A stretch of DNA of 64,000 bases from Brachycybe producta (taxonomy: Eukaryota; Arthropoda; Diplopoda; Playtdesmida; Andrognathidae). The DNA is taken from contig JAUPFP010000028.1 of NCBI GenBank assembly GCA_036925085.1, positions 288,001-352,000 on the forward strand, given 5' to 3'. This document shows, one piece after another, positions 36,020 to 45,057 of this stretch; the stretch's first letter is position 1; every line of letters starts with the position of its first letter. The notes beneath the pieces are model-generated. The model was not told where the DNA came from. It worked only from the letters and a program-made list of their open reading frames with translations, and searched no databases. A program made the translations under genes and the position numbers.

Positions 36020-37060
36020 ACTACTAGCTATTAATGCCAGTTTTACATAAACTTGTCTAGGCCTACTGCCGCCTATGTTACAGTAGAATATCCTCCATTT
36101 CAGAATAAATTCACAGTTCTCTCAACAGATGGAGTTAAATATAACAGGAAAATCCAAAAACCAAAAGCCAAAAAACAGTATCAAAATACAACGTAACTGT
36201 AAACTGCAAACTACGAGCGTGTGCATATGAAACACCATCAACGAGGCTTATTACACGGCACTGTTTATTCCGATAGAAGTGCCAATATACAGTAAATGTA
36301 AATGTCCTCCTACACGGGCTCCGTACCCCTTTATTTTTAATTGTTTTGTGAGTAAGATCCCATATGCATTAAGGCGTGGAGCCCGCATAAGAGAGAAACC
36401 ATCTATCGACACTTCTATCGTGATAAGTAGTGCCGTTGTTATAAGTTTCAACGTTGCACATGACCAAGAGAAATAAAAACTCGTCCACCAAACAGAAACC
36501 GGGTTTATTATTAAAATTATGATTAAATTTCGATATGCCTGGTTTGCTTTGTTAGTAGATTAGAATAGTGGAATGTTTAATTAGTGAAAGCATTGTGTGG
36601 CCGAAAGGAGGAGAGGGGTGCTTGCAAAAAATATTTTTTTTTACTAATTAATGTGACTAATTGGTTTGAAATTTTTCAATGTTTTTTGTTTGTTGAGCTT
36701 TTCGGGTCGTATTCTTAATGAATGCTATTCAGTGGCAAAAGCATGCAGGGGGTGCTAGGGGGGGGGGGGTTGAAGCCCTCCCCCCAGGCCCAGTGGTGTA
36801 GTCGTGCTGGAGCTCAGCGGAATGGAGTCCCAACACTGTTTTAGGACAGGAGCCAAGCTGTAGTATATACTATACAGTATATTTAAAATAAATATTTTTC
36901 ATTTTTATGAATTGAACTTTTGCTTTGGATAGCCAATAGTGACAGGATCAGACAACTAGAGAGACAGGAAATTAAAAATTTAATTAAAAAATTCAATTAA
37001 AACTCAAGAGAAATTAAAATTAACTGAATATCTTTTTTTTACTGTCATTTTGATAGATCT

Positions 37061-37097
<37 letters not shown>

Positions 37098-37589
37098 ATT
37101 TAAAGATAAATGGGAAACCCAAAAAGGAGTTAGGGAATTTTTGTATTCTGCAATCTGGCACTTTTTTAAAGTCTGGAAAACATTGACAATTGAATAAAAA
37201 TGAAAATTGATCTTTGATAATAATTACTATCGGGTACTGATTTATTTAATAATTTCAGTCACTGGATATCATTATCATTGATAATATCGATTAGACCCTC
37301 CCAGACCAGAATCCTGGTTTGGATACAAAGTTTCATGTCAAAGTTGGCGAGTTTAGCACCAGTTTTGACTTAAAAATTATTAAGCATACGACCATTATAT
37401 CTTGTACACACATGAGTTAAATAAATATAAATTAAATGTGTTTAGGTGAATTGTACGGAAAGCAGTTAAGGGCATGAATCAAATAAAAAAAACCCAGGCC
37501 TTAAAACTGGGCGAAACCATAGTCAACGAAAACGCCTCTCTAAACTAAATAAGAGCTGAATATGCTTCATAACACGAGCATTGACCTAA

Positions 37590-37620
<31 letters not shown>

Positions 37621-38050
37621 AATAGATGCTTAAATAGATCTAAGTAACAAAGCGACGTACACCCTCAATTTGCAAATTAGAGCGAATTGTGGTGAGTCAG
37701 TGTGTCCATTATTCATTAATCAAATGTGACAACGAGGATCAAAAAGTATAATTAATTACATAAACTATACACTGTAACCATCTTCCACGACTTCATCTCA
37801 CATGATGAAGAGGGTTACAGGTGGAGGCTAGCTATTAAGAGATTACATTAAAGTACCAAGTGTACCAGCGCTTCACGGTGGGGACCAAGGGATTAATTAG
37901 AGAAAAAAAAAACTAAGATTGTCATATGACAGTAAATTTTGCTATCTAGCTCATAGCTTTGTAAGAGTCACAAAAGCAATGTACAAAACAATATGACAAA
38001 TCTTATGTGTCATATACCTTAAGAGTCAAAGTCAATAAGAAATGTGTATA
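36020..38050. other. gene-free stretch with GA microsatellites
   Basis: Holds a probable MITE around 36250-36435 (CGATAGAAGTG inverted ends), a lone hAT-like end at 36791, and GA runs at 37063-37096 and 37588-37622. No gene recognised. The LTR retrotransposon inserted at its right edge. Confidence 0.45.
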
Positions 38051-38054
38051 GCTT

Positions 38055-38742
38055 TGTAACACCCTGTAAATCGTGATCCCGCCAAAACCATAGCCTGGGG
38101 GGTAAACAACTCTCAACCGTCCCTCCCTCCTCTCTGACTCACCTTTCTGACTCATGCCCAAGTGGCGGATTGATACATAAAGGACCATGGTCACTTGGAC
38201 CTGGTTACACCTCGCAGGTGTACACAGGTCCAAGGTATAAAAGGACCATGTTCCTCTTTGTTCCTCAGTTCTTTCCTTTGCCTGTTTTTGCGATACATTC
38301 CAAATCATGGGCCTGAGGATTTCCAGTTAGTATTTTACTATTCACCCTTGTATCTGTACTTCTTACAAGGAATGAATAAAAGTGTTGTAATAAGAAGTAG
38401 CGTTGTCTCTATGTCTTTATGCTAATAACTTCTCTTCAGAGGCCGGAGGTTTCATAGGGCAGGAGCTATACGATTCTCAGCAGCTACAACATCTTCTCTA
38501 GTCGGAATACCGATGGAGAAGATGTATATCAGCATCAACCGGAAGAGAGAGAGATGGCCGCCACTCTCCTGCATTGATTTCACCCCCATGCAGAAGAGTG
38601 ACTTCAATCTATCTCCATCCAGCTCTCTCTACAGCTCGGATCTTCTCTGTGCAGGTGTCATACTGCTCAGAGAAGAAACGAAAAGTAGAAAATGTCATCT
38701 AAAGGTTGGTAATAAAATATTGGTTGATGTCAAAAGCTCACA
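38055..38742 (+). repeat. 5' LTR
   Basis: 688 bp, TG...CA. It contains a near-perfect 19-bp hairpin (38194-38234) just upstream of a TATA box (TATAAAA, 38236-38242), and a poly(A) signal AATAAA at 38375-38380. U3 would end around 38265 and R around 38400. GGACCATG follows an A-rich run both before the hairpin and after the TATA box. Confidence 0.95.
38194..38242 (+). promoter_or_regulatory. LTR promoter: hairpin plus TATA box
   Basis: CTTGGACCTGGTTACACCT pairs with AGGTGTACACAGGTCCAAG (17 of 19) around a 3-nt loop. The arm ends one base before TATAAAAGG. The same arrangement lies in the 3' LTR at 47778-47826. The core-promoter assignment is inference from the TATA position and LTR context. 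Confidence 0.6.
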
Positions 38743-38744
38743 TT

Positions 38745-38755
38745 TGGTGGAGGTG
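38745..38755 (+). other. primer-binding site, tRNA-Ala-like
   Basis: Two bases after the LTR, TGGTGGAGGTG is complementary to the acceptor end of animal tRNA-Ala (CACCTCCA plus CCA). Complementarity beyond these 11 bases is weak. The following GGGGTATAGCTC instead resembles the 5' end of tRNA-Ala itself. Confidence 0.65.
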
Positions 38756-38867
38756 CGGGGTATAGCTCCATCTGCCTTCTCCGACCTGTAAACAGAAGCC
38801 GTCCTTTGTCCTAAGTCTCGTGATTGTGCCTCACGAGGCTTCGTCCGTCCTTTCTATGTTGGAGCCA

Positions 38868-39220
38868 CGTATGGAGACCCTCGATAGCGTCAAAGTCAAC
38901 CGCGTGGCGCCTGTCTGTAAAACCGCGTATGGAGACCCTCGATCACGTCAAAGTCAACCGCGCGGCGTCCTTTGTGTTGGAACCACGTGTGGAGACCCTC
39001 GATAGCGTCAAAGTCGACCACGTGGCGCCTTTGTAAAACCGCGTATGGAGGCCCTCGATCACGTCAAAGCCAACCGCGCGGCGTCCTTTGTGTTGGAACC
39101 ACGTATGGAGGCCCTCGATAGCGTCAAAGCCAACCGCGTGGCGCCTTTTTATGTTGGGATCATGTATGGAGGCCCTCGATCACGTCAAAGCCAACCGCAT
39201 GGTACCGTTTTTGTGGAATC
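38868..39220 (+). repeat. six tandem ~58-bp repeats in the leader
   Basis: Units begin near 38868, 38926, 38986, 39042, 39102 and 39163 (period 56-61 bp). They alternate GATAGCGTCAAAG and GATCACGTCAAAG types, so the higher-order period is about 118 bp. Each contains GGAG(A/G)CCCTCGAT and an AACCGCG(T/C)GGCG block. The array sits shortly after the primer-binding site, in the zone where packaging or translation elements are often found. Function unknown. Confidence 0.9.
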
Positions 39221-40373
39221 GCGAAAGAGACTTGTGGCTACACACACCACGTGTCGACCGCGCGATTCTGTGTCCTGTCCTTAGAGACACGTGGGAACGA
39301 ACTTTTGTCTGCTGACCGCTTAGCACTCGGAAAGTGGACAACCGTTTGGACACACGTGTTTCCGTCCGTGTTTTTGTATTTCATGTTTCCATTACAATCA
39401 CCCACTGTCACCTTCACTCTTCTTTAATTTTCAAAGTGAAACCCACACCACGTGGGCAACACTTTAAACAAATTCTTCTTACTCTTCGAGAGGAGTTTGC
39501 AGTCTCATTATGAGATGAGCAAACAAATCTCATCTACTAATCTATTCATCTATTAATAGGCTTTTAAAGGACGTGTGTGTCTTTTAAAATGTCCTATTAT
39601 CTTCACTCTTCATCTTTAATTTTCAAGCAAGATTCTCCCTAGCTCTATTTCATTGTTAGGGGGCTTACAAGCTTAAAACACACTTTTTCTAGCCACGTGG
39701 GACTTTCTTGTCCCCCCTTTTCTTTGTTCTTTGTTTTTACACTTGTGTTTCCCTTGGGACCCTCTATGTCCCAAGTCATGTTCTTCAATTTCTTCATCAT
39801 CATCACCTCAATGCATCATCACATGAACTTTCTCCATTGGACAACACTGAAGCCCGGCCGCCATCTTGGATCGACCGGACACTCTTCAAAAAGCGCCAAC
39901 GGAGCGGTTTTTCGCTCCATGTGACTCATTGTTGTACCTTCTCTCATCTTTTTGTGTTCTCTTCTCTTCTCTTCTCTTCCAGAGGGTTGCACTCACGCGC
40001 CCCCTGGCGGAGTTCCTCTTGTTAGAGAAAACTTCTCTTTTTCTTTGAATTTTCTCTCTTTTTGTGTCTTTCTCCTGGCCACCATAAAAACGTGCCCCGG
40101 AGGAACTTTTCAATCATCAATTTTTGGACATTGCAATAAACTGAACCGGAAGTGGCCACCTCAGCGCCACCTACGGACTTCTTCCTTCTACTCAACATAG
40201 TCCCTCACTGGGCACTGACTCTGTCTTTTCATCCAGAGCCATCCAGCAGTGAGGACTCAAAATTTCTCCAGTCTGAACATTTCTTCTGGTTCACCAAGTA
40301 TTTATCTTGTTGAACACACTTCAATTTCTACACTGTTTTACTGTTTTAATAAAACTAAATTGAAACTTTTGAT

Positions 40374-40581
40374 GTGCGGGCACCGCACCTAAGTTTTAAA
40401 CTTTCAAAGTAAAACAGCTTTCTTTTCTTGCTTCTTTGGAGAGTTCAGCCATCTTGAACTTCTCCTTTGTTTGTGCATTTAAAAAGTTCAGCCATCTTGA
40501 ACTTTTTGTTCTTTGTGTGTTCTTCACACACACACCCTTCATTCTTGTTTCTAAGTAAAACTAAAAGTGCGGGCACCGCGC
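40374..40581 (+). repeat. paired leader hairpins
   Basis: Two kinds of short hairpin are each present twice: GTGCGGGCACCGCAC (40374-40388; variant at 40567-40581) and AGTTCAGCCATCTTGAACT (40442-40460, 40485-40503). Duplication of both suggests an old tandem duplication of about 190 bp in the leader. Confidence 0.7.
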
Positions 40582-41180
40582 TCTAGCTTTACTCTTCGTA
40601 TTGCTTTCCTCTTCTTCAGGCAATTGCAATACACTTTCATTTCTAATTCACTTTCCGCAGTGCAATCTTGATTGGGTGGTGTACCACGCTCGAGGTTGTA
40701 TTGTACATCTGCTGTTTCTTTATTGAGGTTTTTGGAATTCTCGTAACCTCCACGTGGTCGCCAAATACCACGTGTCGAGAGAGATCCTTCCAAAATCTGA
40801 CGCTCAATAAAGAACTCACGACGCCACACCAGTTGGGAACCAAAACTCATCACACGCCCAACTGAGAACACGATCAACCCGACACAACCATCACCACACT
40901 AACGGAGTGAACGGCCACTTCGTTATACACGTCACAAGCTTAGGTAATCTATCGTTACTCAGTGTATAAGAGTACGATAGTGTCGGTTGCCGACAAGCAC
41001 TAAGTTACCGACGCACAGTGACGACACCGACCTACCAACTGAACGAGTCCCATCATACTGGAACCGAAAAGTATAGCTCAGAGTGTACTCGAGAACCCTC
41101 GGAGCTGCACACAACGACTTGGACTTCGCCGGACTCGTTCATCACCGCATATTCACATTACACAAGCCACTTCATTAATC

Positions 41181-43562
41181 ATGGCTACCTCACACGACAA
41201 TACGGGGTCCCTGTCTGATCACCAGGGGTCACACGAAGATCTGTTGGAAGTACCCGTGACTACTGATGTGACACCACCGCCGCGGCCGACTGGGGCCGAG
41301 TTTGACCACCTGTCACAACAAGTGGCTGCACTCTCGACTCGTATGTCCCAGTTCATCGACGACCGATTCACACCGAATCGACCGACTACACCACGGCGGA
41401 CAACACGCACACACCGACTTCGCGACGATGACTCGGACGCCTCGTCAGCCCCCTATGTTGGCTACAGAGAGCGTCACGATCGTTACGAAAGACATTACAC
41501 ACCGCACACACGTCATCTACCGCGTAACCCTGACTGGCAACAACAAGGGCAGTCAGATGATCCGCGTCACAGAGATGAGCGTGCGGAAATACCGATTACG
41601 ACACGTGCTGGTTCTCCTCACTCGCTTGTCCGGGTTGCACGTAGCGGTCGCCGCTCGACACCCCCGGAACAACAGCCTAGCCAAGGAGCGACACAAGGCA
41701 CTTCAGTTTACGCGCCACGTTTTCCACCTCAAGGGGTAGGTCTGATGCCGGCTGGAATGTCAAACGTCCAGGATGGCATCTATCGACCAACCCCCAGAGA
41801 ACCCTCCGTGGAAGAATTCAATAAGAAATACAGCGGTCGCCACCCAGCCGACTCAATCCAAAAATTCAACGGATTGACAGGTTTTCGTCCCTTCCTGGAA
41901 GAATTCGAGGAAGTGGCACACCTGTACGGTTGGAAAGACCACCACAAGGAGGAATACATCACGGGGTGTTTCACTGGGGCCGCCCGTACGTGGCTGAGTA
42001 AACTGAGGTATGAGCTTCAGGACATTCCTTGGCCAGCACTGAGAGTACAGATGGTAGATACGTTCGGGAAGCCGAACGAACTGGCCATCTTGGAGAAAAA
42101 GTATACAGAGATGCTCCAGAAGGAAGGTGAGAGTACACAAGCTTTCATCTGGGAGTTTATGATACTCGGCGACCGAGTTTACCCGCAACTTGACGATCAG
42201 CTGCGTATAAGCCAGTTGCGCCGCGCTCTACATCCCACCATACAGAACGCCGCGCATCACGCATCTACGACGTCGTTCAAGGACTTCGCAAACGCCGTCC
42301 TCAATATGGAGGTGGTCTTGCTGTCCTTGGATAAATGGCCGACGGAACCAAAACCCGCAGCTGATTCACAGTCGGGTAAAGGAGCATCGAAGACCGACCA
42401 GGAGCCGGCGGTAGCCGCCAGCCCTAAAGACAAAACACACCGGTCTAGGCATGATAAAAAGCCTAGTCAGACTGCTGCCACCAATTCAAACCGACACTCT
42501 GCAGCGGACACCCAACCAGAGACCACTCGCACGTTCGACAAGAGTAAGTCGACGTGTTATAATTGTGGCAAATTGGGGCATTTCGTCCGTGAGTGTCGGC
42601 AACCAAAGAAGAAGGTTGCAATCAAGCAGTTTGGAGAGCCGGTTACCGACTATGACATCAAAGGAGAGGTGCCTGAAACGGATATCATCACCGAAGACGG
42701 CGTTGAGTTTGCTCTAATAAGAGTGGCGGGACAAATCCGCCGGATTCCTCTTCCAGCAGCAGACTCAGCCGCCGGAGCGCCTACTCCTGATAAACCCGAC
42801 AACGACAGTTCTGACGACTCTGAGGATATACCAGTCAAGGTGCTCGACCGGGCTCCTGCACATAAATGGACCCCGGACGATCTAATCGTTTGGCAGGACA
42901 CGCTCGACGTCCTTAAACAATCCGTCAAGGAGATTGGGTGCCGTGAAAATAAAACAATAGCCATCATGGCTCCCGGAACCCAATCGCCGACGAAGGGCCA
43001 CTCCTGCTGCCGAAGACTAATGACAACGGTGTATGAGCAGCTGGTAAGCAGCTGTTCACCTCAAGAAGTCGGAGACTATGATGCCAGCGACAGGAACCCG
43101 CGCATCGCCGTCACGATCAACGGAAAGAGTATACGGATGCTCGCGGACACCGGAGCTACGGGCAGCGTTATCACCATTGAACTCGCGCAGGAACACAAGT
43201 TCGAAATCGAGCCTGTGTTAATCCCACCCAACATTCAGGGTGTGGGAGGCCAAAGGATCACCGTGGTGGGGCGACTCGCCGCGACGGTCCAGCTGGGCCC
43301 CCACGCTGTGCGAGGGCACTTACTAGTGATTACCGGCCGGCACGAAGCCATCTTAGGCCGAGATCTAGGCCGGGCTCTGCACTTAGCTGTGTCCATGACA
43401 ACAAACAAAGTATACGTGGAGGACGACCTCTTCGAATCCACACTCCGACAAAAATGCATCGAAGCACACATCGGATGGGCTCTGGGAGAAACTTCCGTAG
43501 AGGCCCCTGGCAAATCTGCCAGCACCTCTAAGGAAAACCTCGAAACTCCACCCCGTAAGTGA
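41181..43562 (+). CDS. Gag-protease polyprotein of LTR retrotransposon
   Basis: A 793-aa ORF starting ATGGC in good context. Residues 1-200 are low-complexity and charged, with Arg-rich stretches. Residues about 210-390 form a helical region (WLSKLRYELQ near 271, tryptophan-spaced) that looks like the retrotransposon Gag capsid domain. A single CCHC zinc knuckle follows: Cys459, Cys462, His467, Cys472 (CYNCGKLGHFVREC). The C-terminal third is an aspartic protease, with the catalytic triplet DTG at 656-658 in LADTGATGSV and the ILGRDLG motif at 724-730. It would assemble particles and mature them. The ORF closes soon after the protease, with no frameshift into a pol frame. The GC-rich coding sequence contrasts with the AT-rich host DNA. 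Confidence 0.93.
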   Translation: MATSHDNTGSLSDHQGSHEDLLEVPVTTDVTPPPRPTGAEFDHLSQQVAALSTRMSQFIDDRFTPNRPTTPRRTTRTHRLRDDDSDASSAPYVGYRERHDRYERHYTPHTRHLPRNPDWQQQGQSDDPRHRDERAEIPITTRAGSPHSLVRVARSGRRSTPPEQQPSQGATQGTSVYAPRFPPQGVGLMPAGMSNVQDGIYRPTPREPSVEEFNKKYSGRHPADSIQKFNGLTGFRPFLEEFEEVAHLYGWKDHHKEEYITGCFTGAARTWLSKLRYELQDIPWPALRVQMVDTFGKPNELAILEKKYTEMLQKEGESTQAFIWEFMILGDRVYPQLDDQLRISQLRRALHPTIQNAAHHASTTSFKDFANAVLNMEVVLLSLDKWPTEPKPAADSQSGKGASKTDQEPAVAASPKDKTHRSRHDKKPSQTAATNSNRHSAADTQPETTRTFDKSKSTCYNCGKLGHFVRECRQPKKKVAIKQFGEPVTDYDIKGEVPETDIITEDGVEFALIRVAGQIRRIPLPAADSAAGAPTPDKPDNDSSDDSEDIPVKVLDRAPAHKWTPDDLIVWQDTLDVLKQSVKEIGCRENKTIAIMAPGTQSPTKGHSCCRRLMTTVYEQLVSSCSPQEVGDYDASDRNPRIAVTINGKSIRMLADTGATGSVITIELAQEHKFEIEPVLIPPNIQGVGGQRITVVGRLAATVQLGPHAVRGHLLVITGRHEAILGRDLGRALHLAVSMTTNKVYVEDDLFESTLRQKCIEAHIGWALGETSVEAPGKSASTSKENLETPPRK

Positions 43563-45057
43563 CGACGAAAGCAACGGCCACCCACGCTGTCAAGAAACCA
43601 AACGCGACGAAAATAAAACAATAATTCACCAGTGTTTATTTCATGACTATGGAAATAAACACCAGCAACCATCAAATATCAACAATAGAAGAGCGGGAGG
43701 AATTTGAGAATTGTTGTGTTGAAAAACAACTGAGGACAGTTGTCAAGAGGTGGGGGAGGGGATAAAAGGAACCCCCCAACGAATAAACAACCCCACAGCA
43801 TCAACAACCCCTCTAAACACTCTCAAATAACTCCCAAAACTCTACAAAATTCACACAACTTTAATTTTTGAAACACTTCTAAACTTTTCAACATGGCCGC
43901 CAATATTTACATATTGGCAACCATTTCAAACATGCAATAAACTACACCGGAACCACGTGGCCTTCACAAACAACTGTCAACCACGTGGTACACCTGGGAA
44001 AAACGCCGAAGGCTAGTCAAGGACGTTCAGAAGAAAAATCAAGAGCCATAAAAGGGTCAGCAAAAGAAAAACACCGTGCTCCCCTTTATTATGGACGAAC
44101 GTCATTGACCATGCTGTTGACAGTAGAAGGATAGAAACTTCAAAGAGACAATTGCTCTGGGGGCCAGACCAATGCACTGGGACTTCAAAGAAAAAAACAA
44201 ACAACAAAAACTGCTGGCCATAAACAAATAAAAAAGGAAGAAAATCAGTTTTGAAGATTTTGTGAGAGCGGACACCTTCAATTAAAAAATAAAATTGAAG
44301 AACCTGTCACCCTCTCAATTAAGATCGAATTGTGGGACACCAACTCCTGCCCCACTCCCCCCTAAAAATAATAACAAACAGCAAGGTACATTAGTAACCT
44401 TGCTGACCTATTCTTTCCAAAAAAGAAAAAAGGCATTAAGGAAAAGAAGGGGAGAAAGTTAATGGGCAACTTCACACCTCGGTGTGAAATAAAATAACGG
44501 CCCTTCCCCCTCGAGATTCCTTAGTCCTTTTGTTTATCTAAAAATAATAAACAGGACCGACTCTGATAAGAATTAGATCAACACCTCTCACATCTAATAT
44601 CGGTGGGACAACCCCCACCCCCAATAAATAAAGTCGTGAAGAAACCAATTAGAGTAAGGTGTCTTATTCTAAAAGGGGCCGGCCCTTCTAACTTTTAAAA
44701 TTAAATAAGAAAGTGACCAAACTTGGTCAATTACCACTCGATTTGCTCTCTTCAAAGAAGCACTCGTTTTTGTTCATCTCTTTATGCTCGATCTTCTTCA
44801 ATCATCAAATCTTCAATCTACTTCTGTGCCAAGTTCCAAATTTTAATTTCGAACTTCTTCAGTTTTGTTGTCAATCCAAAGCTTGAGTACCACCTTCAAG
44901 CCTTTGAACTCACGTGCAGTGCATCAGGCCTTCAGAACTCTTTGGACCTCTTGAAATAATAACAGAGTGATCGGGGACCGATTTCTGTTATTATTTGGAA
45001 GTAACCACCAGCAGCGGGACTTTTGAAAAAGTAAGAACTTTCTAACTCTTAAGAAAT
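43563..45057 (+). other. non-coding gap between gag-pro and second ORF
   Basis: 1.5 kb with no pol-like translation in any frame. It partly echoes the leader: ATGCAATAAACTACACCGGA near 43933 resembles TTGCAATAAACTGAACCGGA near 40126. Shortly before the next ATG there is a pyrimidine-rich stretch ending CTTAAG (45049-45054), a plausible splice acceptor for a subgenomic mRNA. Confidence 0.6.

Larger units (their letters stand above)
38743..41180 (+). other. long 5' untranslated leader of the LTR element
   Basis: About 2.4 kb without a long ORF. It includes the 58-bp tandem repeats, many CACGTG cores, and an exact 19-base direct repeat (AGTTCAGCCATCTTGAACT at 40442 and 40485) whose ends are self-complementary. 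There are also two copies of a GTGCGGGCACCGC hairpin at 40374 and 40567. An unusually long leader suggests either internal ribosome entry or splicing before gag. Confidence 0.6.

Noticed and set aside
36791..36830. Complete hAT element starting CAGTGGTGTAGTCG
   Set aside because: Only a left end is visible, and no matching inverted right end was found before the LTR element.
38003..38791. ORFs of 76-101 aa repeated at 38 kb and 47.6-48.4 kb
   Set aside because: They lie in the LTRs. The repetition reflects LTR identity, not a gene family.
43563..45057. Degenerate pol between gag-pro and the second ORF
   Set aside because: I looked for YXDD, HHCC and D,D35E-type blocks in all plus frames and saw none. 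A profile search would be needed to exclude a very decayed remnant.
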